Made by a program: the position numbers and the translations under genes. DNA of 64,000 nucleotides from Mesaphorura yosii (Eukaryota > Arthropoda > Collembola > Poduromorpha > Tullbergiidae): the NCBI GenBank assembly GCA_009869945.1, contig WIXG01000173.1, positions 1 to 64,000 of the forward strand. Reading direction: 5' to 3'. Below are positions 43,096-54,199 of the stretch, in pieces. Each line of letters starts with the position of its first letter. The stretch's first letter is position 1. The notes beneath the pieces are model-generated. The model was given only the letters and a program-made list of their open reading frames with translations. It made no database searches and was not told the origin of the DNA.

Positions 43096-43900
43096 CAGGG
43101 TCTTTCAGCGTATTTTATCCAAAGTGTAAATTGCAAGAACAAAGAACGGGACGAATCTTTTGTGTTGAATTAACGATTCTCATAGCGATGTGAGTATCAT
43201 AGTCATAAATTAGCTGAAGTGCAGAGAAATATTGTCAAAATCCCGGAAAAACTGGATCCAGAAGTGGATTCGCCCGTGTTTACGTTTTCCAAACTAGGTT
43301 TCTCTCGTAGGGAAGTGCAGACAAAGCTGAAAAACTGAAAAGCTGAGCGACAAGATTATGGCTGTCGGGACAATTTGTGACCGGGGTCCACTATACCACT
43401 CATCAAAGTGCCTCGAAATGTAAAGATTAATGGGGATTAATATCTTGAGCATCTGCTCAAATCAATTTGTGAAATCCACATTCTCGAAATCTATGGAAAC
43501 GAGACGTCAAAGTTTTTCTATACCACGATGCTGCTCCGGCGCACACGGCAACGAAAACTGGATTACGCAGCAGAAGTCAAGTCGAAATATGGAATCACCA
43601 TCATAGCGAATCCACTACCGTTGACATCTCCTGATACAAGCCCGATGAGTTTTTTTTCGGATTCGGCTACCTGAAGCAGAAGTTGGAAAGGAGGAGGCCA
43701 ATGGCAATTGCGGGTATGTGGAAAGTTTTGAACGCCATATGAATGTCCCTCCAAAAATAGTCGCTAATGTTATGATGACTTGGAAACGGTGCTTGCGTAT
43801 GGTTCATGCACATCAAGGAGAACACGAGAAAGGCTCACCGTCGTAAAATTTAGCTGAAATGCGAGTTTCAAAACTGGGTAAAATACATTGAAAGACCCTG
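43096..43900 (+). mobile_element. Decayed mariner-type (Tc1/mariner) transposon
   Basis: The terminal inverted repeats start CAGGGTCTTTCA at 43096 and, in reverse complement, at 43900. They match over about 25 bp with three differences. TA lies just outside both ends (43094-43095 and 43901-43902), the target duplication of this superfamily. The + strand keeps remnants of a transposase C-terminal half: FYHDAAPAHTATKTG corresponds to the second catalytic Asp region, and after a stop codon KPDEFFFGFGYLKQK corresponds to the conserved block around the third catalytic Asp. At about 805 bp the copy is shorter than a full mariner (about 1.3 kb), and several stops break the frame. It is an inactive fossil. 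Confidence 0.85.
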
Positions 43901-43902
43901 TA

Positions 43903-46604
43903 TTCGGCTCGGCACATGAAGCATGTAATTATGAAGCGAAGTTTAGGTTGCCTTTTCTTCGTCTACACATTGTCGTCGTCATAATAAATGCTATTCAGAC
44001 TGCCACAATGTTCTTGTTCCCAACGAACCCATGCGTGCGACAAATTTTAGACTTTCTAATGGGACTTCTTCGTTCCGTCGTAGACGGATTCTTTCATCAG
44101 ATAATTCGTGCTGTTGAATTTGAACATACGAAAACATACGCATTTACATTTACACATGCATTATAAATCTTTTTTTAGCCCCTCCATGGCGAAGTGCTTC
44201 TTTCTTCATCTTGCTTCCTCAGAAAGTGATTCAGTGAAAGCTTCTGAACTCATTGCGTGCTTTCACTTACTAATTCTTCGGATTTAATACGGCTTGCACC
44301 AATGCATGATGATGACTCAACTAAAAGACCGTTTCGGCTGTATTTATCGGCTTTCTTTTCTTTATAATTTCTCCATCGCTGCGGCGTTGTTAAATGACCT
44401 GAAAGCAATATGACAATATTCTCCTGCATTTTAATACTTTAATGACAATTAAAGCCCTCGTAGCTTTTATGATGGATTTTATGATGAATGAAAGCATTTT
44501 ATGGACTCGCCTCCCCTTTCAATTCCAATGACGATGCATGCTCAGTTTCATTTCTTAATTGATTATGGCCCGACGCAATTCCCCGCCTTTGGTATATGAA
44601 TAATTAATCCAAAGTTGTTGATTCACTTAATAATTCCAGTGTGGATATTCTAATCGAAATCGAGCATACACACAGAGCATAGGGCTTAATTACAGAACAC
44701 TCATGGAAGGATGGAACCTCTTTGGCTGGCGTCGGTCGGCGGTGAATAATCCATTTTCCCATTAGCAACTGATTTATGTTCTTTCACTTTGCACTCCGCG
44801 TGGCTCCCTTCATTCCGGAAGACAATCTCGCTTCAAGTGCATGCAGTGCGACCGATCTTTCTTATGCCGCATGTGAATCAGCGTGAACGTGAGTGAAAAG
44901 CATTGGGCCAACAATGAGAAATGTAAACTTGTGTATACGGCACTGCGCCGGCGGTATGCAAAAGCCATTGCGATAATCTACTGCACTCGCGGCACGTGGC
45001 CGTACGGATCGAGTCTCTCGACCGTTCCAGATCATTTTATTGTCCAAATTGTCTTTCGTAGTTTTTGTTGGTTCCTTAAAGTGATTGCTTACTGCATTGA
45101 ATTGCACTCAAAACGTATAAAATGCCAGAATTATTAATCACTTTGTTGTGCGTAACACATCGCACGAGCGTTTCAATATCCTGGTGACTCCGAATTCGGT
45201 GATACTCAGGGTGAAAAGTGACAGGACAAGGACGCTCCAATAGACAGAGTTCGCTGGCCCTTATTGGAAAGGGCAGGAAATTGTGTAGTTTAGTGTCACA
45301 TTACTTATGATGTGTTGGCACACGTAAATACTTCAACTTTGTACGTATTTACACAGTTACTCATACCGATAGAGAGATTCGAGGTGATACTGGTGAGGGC
45401 TTGGGAAATGTGAAGGGAGTCGACCAAAGATGGAAATCTCGAAATCTGTTAGGACCTATGACTCATTTCGTTCCACAAAAAAGCTTCTGTCGTCAAAAAT
45501 GTTCCCCGATACTTGAATGAGGGCGAGGACGAGGACTTGAACTTGAACTTGAACTTTCTCTGGTGTCGTGTCGCTTCTAGCGCTCGTCAAGTGAAAGACA
45601 GCCGCGGTGACAGACACCGCCACAATTCGACAATTCTTTGACGCCATGCGCTGTGGCTGCAATGCTCGAATCGCTCGTTCGTTTGTGCAATAAAGTTAAA
45701 TATAAGCTGAACAGAATTTAATCTTTCATGGAACACATGAGCTCATAAAGAAAAATCTTCTCTCTTTCATTGCATTGCGGCCTGGTAAGGTTTTGTGTTT
45801 GTCACCAACGCTTGAGGAGGGATGCTCGATGTTCGCCAAAGCAAGAAAATTGAATAAGTCTTGTGAATTGCGATCCCCACACTGCAACAACTGCAACTGC
45901 ACTTTGAGAATTATCTTCAAAATGCAGTTGTGCTCTCGAATGGCTGGATAATAGGGCTGCTATTATAAGTTCATTGTATTTCCTCGGAGCAGGACACTTC
46001 ATGCGGGCAACTCATGAATGAATGGGTCATCGCCTCTGCACCCGCATTTTAAAATGTGTGTAAATATATTTATGGGAAAGGAAACGGGGAGACGGGAGAA
46101 AACAAGCACGGCAGCAGGGCACAATGCACCAAGACATAAGGCTCGAGATTCCACTGAAGACACAGACTCGATACGATATTAGTCTCGAGGGAGATGACGA
46201 TGACGGGCATGTGAGAACGAAATACTGCTGAAGAGGGTCGTTTTGTTCTCTGTGATCAAGTACATCGGAATTGGAATGAAATGAGACGAAAATGCTCGGT
46301 ATATGAAATCGGAGCAACAATGAAGCGACTGAAACGGGGAGATAGGAACTCACCCTGGGCAGAAATCAGTAAGAGTTTATGAGCCAAGAGACATCTTCAA
46401 CGGGGTAATCGTATATATTTAGCACTTTCCTTGTTCGTCCGTCTCTTGGCTCTTCAGATTTCATTAATTCATCACTTTGTCCCCATTTAGAAACGAAACG
46501 AGTAATGCGAGATAAAGCAGCCTAAAATCCGATTTCCACCATTCTGTCGTCACAATTCTAGATAAATTCCTTTGATAAAGGTCGTTAGAAATAAAAATAC
46601 TGGC
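43903..46604. other. Intergenic region without a recognisable gene
   Basis: I see nothing here beyond short overlapping open frames and dispersed pentamer/hexamer words such as GACTTGAACTT near 45530-45556. No RNA gene, repeat pair or promoter signature stood out. Confidence 0.45.
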
Positions 46605-47033
46605 TTACTGGTCGACGTCTTTCACATTTTGCGACGTTCGTTCTTCGACTTCATTACTAACGTTGTTGTATGACATCTCTCGCTTGAACAGCGGAAAGAT
46701 TTTCGGGCGTGCATCAATGAACTTCTCAAATCGAAAAATGTTATCTCTTGAAAACAAATTGTCACCCTTTCTATTTTTGAGAGGGATGAAAATTAGATTT
46801 TTGGGATCTGATTCTAGTTGCCGTTCAGGCGAAAGTTTCTTCATGAAGGTCCAAATCTTTGAATTCCACCTTCCAAGCCATGACTTGGGACTTACTTGGC
46901 AGACAAGCAGAAGCATATTAATAGCTTTGGAAACTGAATAACTTGTGAGAATATTGAGTGAGCATGAATGCTTCCACGGCTTCAAGGGAAGATTTCTGAG
47001 TAGTGCATTGAAATAAAATGTAAAAACGCACAT
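46605..47033 (-). CDS. Hypothetical 142-codon open frame with an upstream TATA box (doubtful)
   Basis: I do not recognise this product. The frame is mixed in composition, Lys/Arg/Glu-rich toward the C-terminus, with no stop for 142 codons and an ATG at 47031-47033. A consensus TATAAAAG sits on the same strand at 47064-47071, about 30 nt upstream of the ATG, but that would leave almost no 5' untranslated region. A good splice donor (AAGTAAGT) occurs inside the frame. It is on the same strand as HYOU1 and about 520 bp past its stop codon, so it could equally lie in or just past that gene's 3' untranslated region. Chance is a real possibility. Confidence 0.2.
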   Translation of the reverse strand: MCVFTFYFNALLRNLPLKPWKHSCSLNILTSYSVSKAINMLLLVCQVSPKSWLGRWNSKIWTFMKKLSPERQLESDPKNLIFIPLKNRKGDNLFSRDNIFRFEKFIDARPKIFPLFKREMSYNNVSNEVEERTSQNVKDVDQ

Positions 47034-47555
47034 TCTGATCTTAGATTTCGTAAAAACATGCTGCTTTTATATCACCTCACCACCACTTTAGCACATTTAC
47101 AGGATTAAGGTGAATAGACAATACAATAATACGAAAGGTCCACCAAATGAGTGATCTATGCAGTACAAACACATACTTAACTCACGAAGAGGCTAAATCT
47201 CAGGCTTGTTTGCTCTTAAATACTAATATACACACGCATTTGGAATAAATTGCAGTTAACGCTACAACAGTCGCAGGAGAGTCGTAGTGCACGGAATAGT
47301 AACCAATATTTAACTAATTTTAAATATCACAATAAAATGCAGTGTGTAAAATTCGATTGAAACACGCCATCTGCGATTCTTGGCCATGGTTGGAGCAGAT
47401 TTGGAGAAACGTCAAGTCAGGAGTCGTCACAATATGCAAGTGGATCATTAACAGCAAGTTCTTACTCTTTCGGAAAACGAGATTGATGATTTTGATTTAC
47501 GCTACGTAAATAAATAGTAACATTAAAATTTGACTACACTTAATTTTTAAGTCCG

Positions 47556-50500
47556 TTATAATTCTGTATGTTCATTTGTTGATGTTTGGCTTGGCTCTAC
47601 TTCCTCATCGGCTTTTGTGCTGTTCTCGGTTGACGACTCTTCCGTGTCGCCCGTCGCAGGCTCCCCGCTGTCGGGCGGAGGCGACTCATTTTGAGTTTCT
47701 GGAGCTGTGCTATTTTTGTCGTCCTCAGCCGTAGTCTTGTTTTCCTTCTTGCTTTCCTTTTCTTTTTCTCTTAACAATTCGGCGGCTTCTCTTTCTTTCT
47801 TCAGTTTCTCAACTCTGGCTTTGTTCAGCATATATTTCACCTGAAATGATTTAACGTTCGTTGCTAAACTAACAAATGATAAAAGAATTATTTGAAGTGA
47901 CTGACCTCTCTGTCCAAAGAGTCAATCTTTTCTGCAATCATTCGAACTGTCAAAACTGGCGTCTGATTTTGTGGCCCGGAGTCTTGCTGAGCCACCATGC
48001 TATTTCTCCAGTCAATCGTTTCTCGGACAAGCTTCTCCAACGTGGTAATTTCGACTTCTGTGAAATATTGTTGGTCTGCGGGCACAGATTTTGAGCTTGC
48101 CAAGAAGCTTTCACTAATATTAAGCATTTTGTCTAAAGCCTGGATCGCATCTGGCCTCTCCTTGTGTTCCCTGAGTCTATCGGTCAAGTCCTTGCTCAGC
48201 TTCTTGAGAGACTTGAATTTTTCTTCATAAACTTCTTTTGTCGCATGAGCACCATCTTCGTACAGCCAATCGGAAATCTGGAAGTACACAACTCAATAAA
48301 AATCAACGAGCTAAAAATTAAAATAAGCTTCTTGCTTCATCAGCCGTTAATTCTTCGCGCTTACCTCAGAGCAAGTCTTCCCAATCGTCTCCCTCTCCTC
48401 CTCAGTTACGAATCTTTCATTTTCAGATGAATACACTTTATCCTGCATTTCTAAGACGAATCCTTCCAAAGAATTTCGTGCCTTCTCCCTCAAAGCTCGG
48501 AGTTTGTCCGCTTCACCCAGTTCATGCAATCTGAAAGTTAACAGGACTCAATCAAAATCTGACCACTGATATTTGAAGTTAAAGATCATTTCATAAGCTT
48601 CATACTTCTTTGAGGACGCCTGGAATTTTTCTCCTTCCAGAGGAGGAACATCCAACACAGTTGTAACAGCTTCAATATTTTCCTTGATTGTGACTAGCTT
48701 TGGTTTCTTCGGAGCGCTTGGAGCTGTTTCATTTTTCTTAGCATCTCCGCTGGTCTCGGTTTCATTCTTAGCTTGCTCTTCACCACTTTCCTTGGACTTT
48801 TCACCTTCGCCGCTTTCGCCTGTCGTAGTATTAGTTTTGTTTTCAGAGCCAGTATCTTCAGGAACTTTCTCGGCTTCCTCTGGCTTTGGCGTTGTTGTTG
48901 TTTCAGATCCTCCTGTTAAAAGCGGAACGTTTTGGTTAGATTATTGGTTACTCAATTCCAGCTACATAAAGTAAGCAATAAGTAAGACATACCGAATAGA
49001 CTGCTAAACGCTGAGCCAATTTTGGACAGCGTATCTGACGCGTCGTCGCCTTCGGCTTCAGTAGAATTCTTTTCGAAGATCGATTCAACCAACGAGAGCG
49101 AGAAAATGCCGCTGTCATCCATACTGAAATGTGCCTTCACGCCCTTGGGTTCAGTCCCGTCGCCTACATGCTTTGCATGGGCGGCTCCAACACCACTGAG
49201 GTCCACTTTTGTAATGTTCGAGGAACCCACGGCCCTATTTAGATACAAACCGTAATTAGAAACTGTTGTTAAAAGACATATAGGCTCCTTGCACTGACCT
49301 TGCTTCCTCAGCTGAGACTTGGAGATCACCGTAACTGACGTAGAAAGTGAAATCATTAACGTGCTTATTGAAGGTGAGGATCTTTTTCTGTGGATACGGG
49401 TTCATGTGAGAAAATAATGTCCGTCTTATAATTTTCAAAGTTTTTGAACCATCCTCGGCTTCCGCTTCTCGTACAAAATCAACCTGCCAGAAAAAGGATC
49501 AGCATCACGCCTCCGAATCCAATAATCACAAGATCAAACAAACAATTCCAAACAGAGCCTCGAACTTACCAAAATTGGAAACAGTACAGCATCCTTCGTA
49601 ATGAACTTTTTGACTTTAAAACCACTGCTGAGATCGGCGCCTTTGTAAACCGCTCCCATTGCAGCAGCCTCATCGGTGTTCAAACTCTTGCCCAGTTCCC
49701 TATTTAGATGTTCTGTCAACTTTTCCTGCACTTTAGGAACTCTGGTTCCAGCTCCAACTAAAATCACTTGGTCGATCAAGTCCATTGTAATGGCTGCATT
49801 ATTCAATGCTTGTTCTATTGGCTTTTTGATACGATCAACCATGTCCGCAAACAGATTCTCAAACTCTTCTCGGTTTACTGGTAGCTTGAAGTCTTTGTCA
49901 TCCAATAGTCCTTCAACCTGTAACAATGAATAAAATCAGTGTTGGTAAGGAAAGGATGTCTCGTTTTTACATCACCAAACTGTGGGAACACGCTGATCGG
50001 ATGCTCACCTGTGCGTTGTGAGCTGTGTTGGCACTAAGAACATTCTTTAGCCTTCCAGCTTCTTTGAAGAGCTTGGCCATGGCTCGGTGATTGGTGAATA
50101 CATCTGTTTTGGTCTTCTTCATCTCGTTGAATGCTTTCGCCAGAAAATCACGCAAGCGCAATTGCAACTCCAAGCCACCCAATGTTCGGTCGTATCTAAA
50201 AGTTCGAAATCAGCATATCAAGTTCCAGGATCCCATACTTAACATATTATATGATTAGTTTAATATATCCTTAGAATCCTTACCCAACACCAAGAATACT
50301 CAGCTGTGGATTTGACTCGACATATCCTTTCTCTTTTGTCTTCACAATTTGATAGCTGACGACAGTTGCAATTGTGCTGGCTGCTCCCATATCATATAAT
50401 AGTATGTTTTGGGCCGTTTCATTGAAGTCGCTTCGTCGGAAAATTCCATAATTCAGTGCAACTGCAAATGTGCAAATCGAAACAATGTTATTCATCTTTC

Positions 50501-51342
50501 ATCTTTCATCTTTCTTTCAAGAATCACGCCATGATTTGAGAGAAATGAATGTCAGTCTCACCAGCAGTATTTGAATTCATAAGTTGTAGAACCTTAATGT
50601 CAGCCAGTTCAGCAGCGTTGAGGACTGCTCGGCGTTCGGCTTGATTGAAGAACGGTGGCACGGTGATTACAGCTTCTTTGACAGGTTGCTTCGTGAAGTC
50701 TTGGGTGTACTCACGACATTTGCTCAGAAGCATTCCAAGTAATTCTTCCGGAGAATATCGAGTCTCGCTGCATTTAAAAGTAGTGTGAGAATTTACAAGC
50801 TCGTTTGAATGAAATTGACTTCGAACTCACGGGTCGTGTTGAAAAGTAACAGTGCCACGGTCTTCGTCGGCAACAATATTATAATAGGGAAATCTCTTCT
50901 GATATAACTTCACCATCGGGTTGTCAATGCTTTTACCGAGCAAATCGGTAAAGTAAAGATACGCGTTGGGCGGAAATCTCACAGCCACATTTAGTGCATC
51001 TTCTCCAATTAGTCTCTCGCCATCCCGGAATGAAACAGCAACCGGTGTTTTCCTCTTTGATTCCTTATTCAAGACAATCTCCATTGGAACTCCGGGCTAA
51101 ATGAAAAGTAGATGAGGATGAGCACTATCAGAAATATAACGATCGTACTTTTAATGACGATCGCATTGTTGATCACTTACCGACACCACGCCAATTTTGA
51201 CCCATTCGGAGCCCAGGTCCACACTCATCACGGCAACTCCTTCCGTTTGACCGCATATTAATACTGTTAAAATTATAGTTGACCATACTAAGGAGAGTGT
51301 AGACATGACTGGAATCCTGGACTTCGAACCCGGCGAAGTCAT
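47556..51342 (-). CDS. Hyou1: Hypoxia up-regulated protein 1 / GRP170, ER Hsp70-family chaperone
   Basis: Large Hsp70-superfamily chaperone of the ER lumen; family members act as nucleotide exchange factors for BiP and as holdases during ER stress. Coding exons, in reading order on the - strand, are 51342-51181, 51096-50831, 50767-50562, 50461-50284, 50195-50009, 49917-49570, 49483-49299, 49234-48993, 48912-48606, 48530-48365, 48277-47906 and 47840-47556. Phases match at every GT-AG junction, giving 967 residues (human about 999). The first ATG of the exon is used; an in-frame ATG at 51306 gives a tighter signal peptide ([16 protein letters not shown]). Landmarks are [13 protein letters not shown] at the start of the ATPase domain, [25 protein letters not shown], and [14 protein letters not shown]. 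An acidic, Ser/Thr-rich loop with N-glycosylation sites precedes the helical C-terminal domain. The C-terminus is HTEL, a KDEL-type retrieval signal. A non-coding 5' exon probably ends at 51450, joined by a 91-nt intron. Confidence 0.95.
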
Positions 51343-51809
51343 CGTCAGGTTTATGGTTCTACGAACCAAAACCACAATACAATATTAAAAAACGAGCAAC
51401 GGGGCATCAGTGGGCAACGAGTAATCTCTAGAACGGTCACTACACTTACCTGACTGAAAATTATGCACCACCTTGCACCGCTCTACTCACTCCACAATCA
51501 CTGCTCGCTGCAGAAATCTTCAATTTATCCTGAACAGCTGCTTCTGTTTCAATTCGGCTCGAATTAATGATTGTAACTTGAAGAAAAAATATAAACTGGG
51601 AATCGAAAGTGTTTAATCGTCCTAATCGAGCACCGGGAATGTGAGATAATTTTCAGCTGTGCCATGTGTCCCTGCGCATGCGATATCTGTAAGTATTTAA
51701 TTACGAATTGGAAATTGACAGGTAAGAACTCTAGTCGAGACTGCGGTAAATACGTTCAATACCATAGAAAAGCATAGAAAAATTCCGACTCTGTACACGC
51801 GTTAAAAGT

Positions 51810-51828
51810 CGTGGGGACTCATCATTGG
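51810..51828 (-). promoter_or_regulatory. Perfect ER-stress response element (ERSE) upstream of HYOU1
   Basis: Read on the HYOU1 strand the site is CCAATGATGAGTCCCCACG, an exact CCAAT-N9-CCACG. In vertebrates this element binds NF-Y plus ATF6/XBP1 and drives HYOU1, BiP and other ER chaperone genes. It lies about 470 bp upstream of the chosen HYOU1 ATG and about 360 bp upstream of the donor of the likely 5' untranslated exon, in the region shared with the divergent RIIa/IQ gene. The match is sequence-level; activity is inferred. Confidence 0.75.
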
Positions 51829-51914
51829 TTGGCTCAACCTTTTCTCACAGATACAAGAGTGCGCGTTTTGAAACCATCGCATCAAGGAACAAAGGCCAGT
51901 AAAACTTTAGCTTT

Positions 51915-51928
51915 GTAACCAGTAAAAC
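51915..51928 (+). promoter_or_regulatory. X-box-like (RFX) site upstream of the RIIa/IQ gene
   Basis: GTAACCAGTAAAAC fits the 14-bp RFX X-box consensus GTHNYYATRRNAAC at 12 of 14 positions. RFX factors drive ciliary genes, and the gene starting 370 bp downstream has RIIa and IQ motifs typical of axonemal proteins. A 12/14 match to a degenerate site is weak evidence alone. Confidence 0.3.
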
Positions 51929-52295
51929 ACCTCAACAATCCGTGCGCTTCACTAGAGTTTTCACCTGTATGAGCAATTTCTGGGCGAGATTGCAGTTTCT
52001 ATTGATCTGTGGCTCGTTAATGTCGTTTCTAAGACGAGTTTGCAGGAACCCGAGACTTCCTCACAGTTATCGGATGCAATCACAAAAATTTCAATCAGCA
52101 ACATGCAGCATTTAGTAAACCGAAAAATACAAGGATTGAGTTGAAAGTGTGGTGTGTCATTCCAATTCAAGTTGATACAGAATTTCCAGAAGTATTCTAC
52201 ACTTCAAAGATCAAACAAATAAATTACTCATCATAATCGCAATTTCTCAACTCATACGTGCGGGTTGAATTGTTTGAAACCGAAGCCTAAATGAA

Positions 52296-53839
52296 ATGGC
52301 TGACCTGAACCTCGCCGACCAACCAGTTGGACCAGTTCTGTATTTTCATGGACAGCGAAAGAAATTCTTTCTCCCCGAAGGCCTCGAGCCATTGCTGGAG
52401 GAAATTGCTGTCGAAGTAAATGACGCTGTAGCTGTCTGAGAATTGAGTCGATCGAGTTACTGTAGGTATCTTAACCCATTGAAACTTCGACTTTGGCTCC
52501 AGGTTCTGAAGCGCAATCCAGAGAATATTTACGAATGCATTACAACCCTGCTGGAGGCAAAGGTGCAAAAAAGGAGTGCCGAAGCTGAACATGAACCTCA
52601 GCAGGTGCTCTCTTCGTATTTCGCATTTGCATTTTGCAAACAATGAACTTGACAATTTACATTTCTCGTGCTCGATTCACTTAGGATCGTCGACATAGTT
52701 GGGAGTGGAGGGTCTGGGTAAGCCTTCTCTTGAAGTAGCCATTGACAAATTGCAACTTTTGTTGTTGGTCAAACGAAAATCTAATACTATTCTAGAGTTC
52801 AGATGTTTCTTCGGTTCTGAATGAGGAGGAGCTACGAACATTTGTAGCTGAATTCAATATTCCGCTCGACGCAGCCGAGCATTTGGCAACCGTAATTCAG
52901 GTACGCTGTCAACGCGTCTGTGTTTTCTGCGTAAAATTTTGTCATGTAATCTTTTGTTTTGGGCTGGACAGGCAGCATGGCGAGGCTTCCATGCAAGGCA
53001 AGACTACAAGAAACTAAGTCGCGAAAGGAAACGGACTCCTGTAAGCTCAAGTTCAATTAGGTTTCTAAGAAACTAAACATTCACAAATATGAATAGGTTT
53101 AATCTATTAACAGTCAAGTCTGTGGGAAGAATGGATCAAGGAAAGCAATTTCGTATTTGAGGGACGCGACATGCTGCAGATCCTCCTTCACTATGGGCAC
53201 ACACGTGCGGAAGCTGATAAAGCCGCCACGAAGGTGTTTATTAACGAGCAAATTCAATCTGCAAAGTACGAACCTGCAGCTGAACGTGTTTTTCACTATG
53301 CTTTCAGATCCAAGCATTGTTTCGAGGTCACCTCACACGAAGGCTACTACATGCTCCTGCACATCCTGGAAAATGGACTTCCGAACTGTTACGCGAAATG
53401 GGCATCACGCGTGATGAAGCTCATAATCAAGCCACCGTCATTCAAAGCAATTTAAGTCGTAAGCAGTTGACAGGCCTGGAACAAAATTTGACAAATGTAA
53501 GTGGATCCCCAAAGTATCGGCTGCTCGAATATTTACTAACAGACTGTATTTTTAAAGCCTCCAGACATAATAGCCAAAGACGTCAAGTTCGAGGCAGAAC
53601 GGGAAAAATCTAAAAATGCAGATATGTCCTCATATAAAATGAGAGACGTTGAAGAAATTGGTGGAGAGGACGAAGACGAATTTGATGAAGACGGTCCAGT
53701 ACCTCCAACTGCTAGCCAGTACATTTTTCTGGATAATGAATCGGACGAAGATGAAGAGCAGGTTGAACCAGCGTCTGAGAAGGAATCTGTTCAAATGCAG
53801 CTGCAGCATGAGGAAGTTGAGGAGGACGGCGAGGAATGA
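52296..53839 (+). CDS. RIIa-domain protein with IQ repeats (sperm/cilium type, SPA17-like)
   Basis: Probable axonemal or sperm-tail scaffold that docks to AKAPs through an RIIa domain and binds calmodulin through IQ motifs. Coding exons are 52296-52415, 52503-52604, 52685-52717, 52796-52900, 52972-53040, 53114-53233, 53308-53496 and 53558-53839. Every intron is phase 0, and the total is 1020 nt (339 residues). Residues about 29-74 form the RIIa dimerisation/docking domain (FFLPEGLEPLLEEIAVE, then VLKRNPENIYECI). IQ motifs follow at about 118-130 (VIQAAWRGFHARQ) and 181-197 (ATKIQALFRGHLTRRLL), plus a degenerate one at about 225-240. Each is preceded by a helix of the form L-x-x-x-x-G-x-T-x-x-E-A. 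The tail (about 247-339) is highly acidic. The order RIIa then IQ matches SPA17; the multiple IQ units and acidic tail are extra. The 33-nt third exon is the least certain part. An AATAAA lies at 53866-53871. Confidence 0.8.
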
Positions 53840-54199
53840 TTAACCATAAACTAATTAACGTAAATAATAAATTAATAGACGTAAATGCATCTAATGCTTA
53901 AGAGCTTGTGGTAGTGTTAATTACGATTATGTAAGTAATGTAAGTAGGATGCTAAGAAAAGGAGTAAAGTAAGGCACTGACAAAGCCCCAAATAGCGAAG
54001 CCATTGTTTCCACGGACTCGCCACTTAACTCATGCCACTATCACTTCACTAAATGATAAAGCAACGAGAATCGTCGAAGAGAGGACGCCGAATTCTTCTA
54101 TGGATGGATGGTGCCCGTGAACCGTGACCTACGCAGATTTTTAGTAAAGCATGTTTCTGTTTCATCTACTTCTCGGGACAGAATACGAGCGATCACAAA

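Larger units (their letters stand above)
51359..52295. promoter_or_regulatory. Divergent promoter region between HYOU1 and the RIIa/IQ gene
   Basis: The two genes point away from each other, with fewer than 960 bp between their start codons. The region contains a likely HYOU1 5' untranslated exon (donor at 51449/51450), the palindromic TGCGCATGCG at 51673-51682 that resembles an NRF1 site, the ERSE at 51810-51828, and an X-box-like GTAACCAGTAAAAC at 51915-51928. Which sites serve which gene is not known. Confidence 0.5.

Noticed and set aside
43563-43754. Open frame on the - strand inside the mariner element
   Set aside because: It is the complement of the transposase remnant that is readable on the + strand.
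51343-51375. Upstream in-frame extension of HYOU1 to 51375
   Set aside because: The first codon there is GTG, and a good intron acceptor ends at 51359, so this part lies mostly in an intron; the first usable ATG is at 51342.
53234-53455. Read-through frame after ...DKAATK in the RIIa/IQ gene (FINEQIQSAKYEP...)
   Set aside because: Splicing from 53233 to 53308 restores a classical IQ motif (ATKIQALFRGHLTRRLL) and keeps phase 0; the read-through stops early without any domain.
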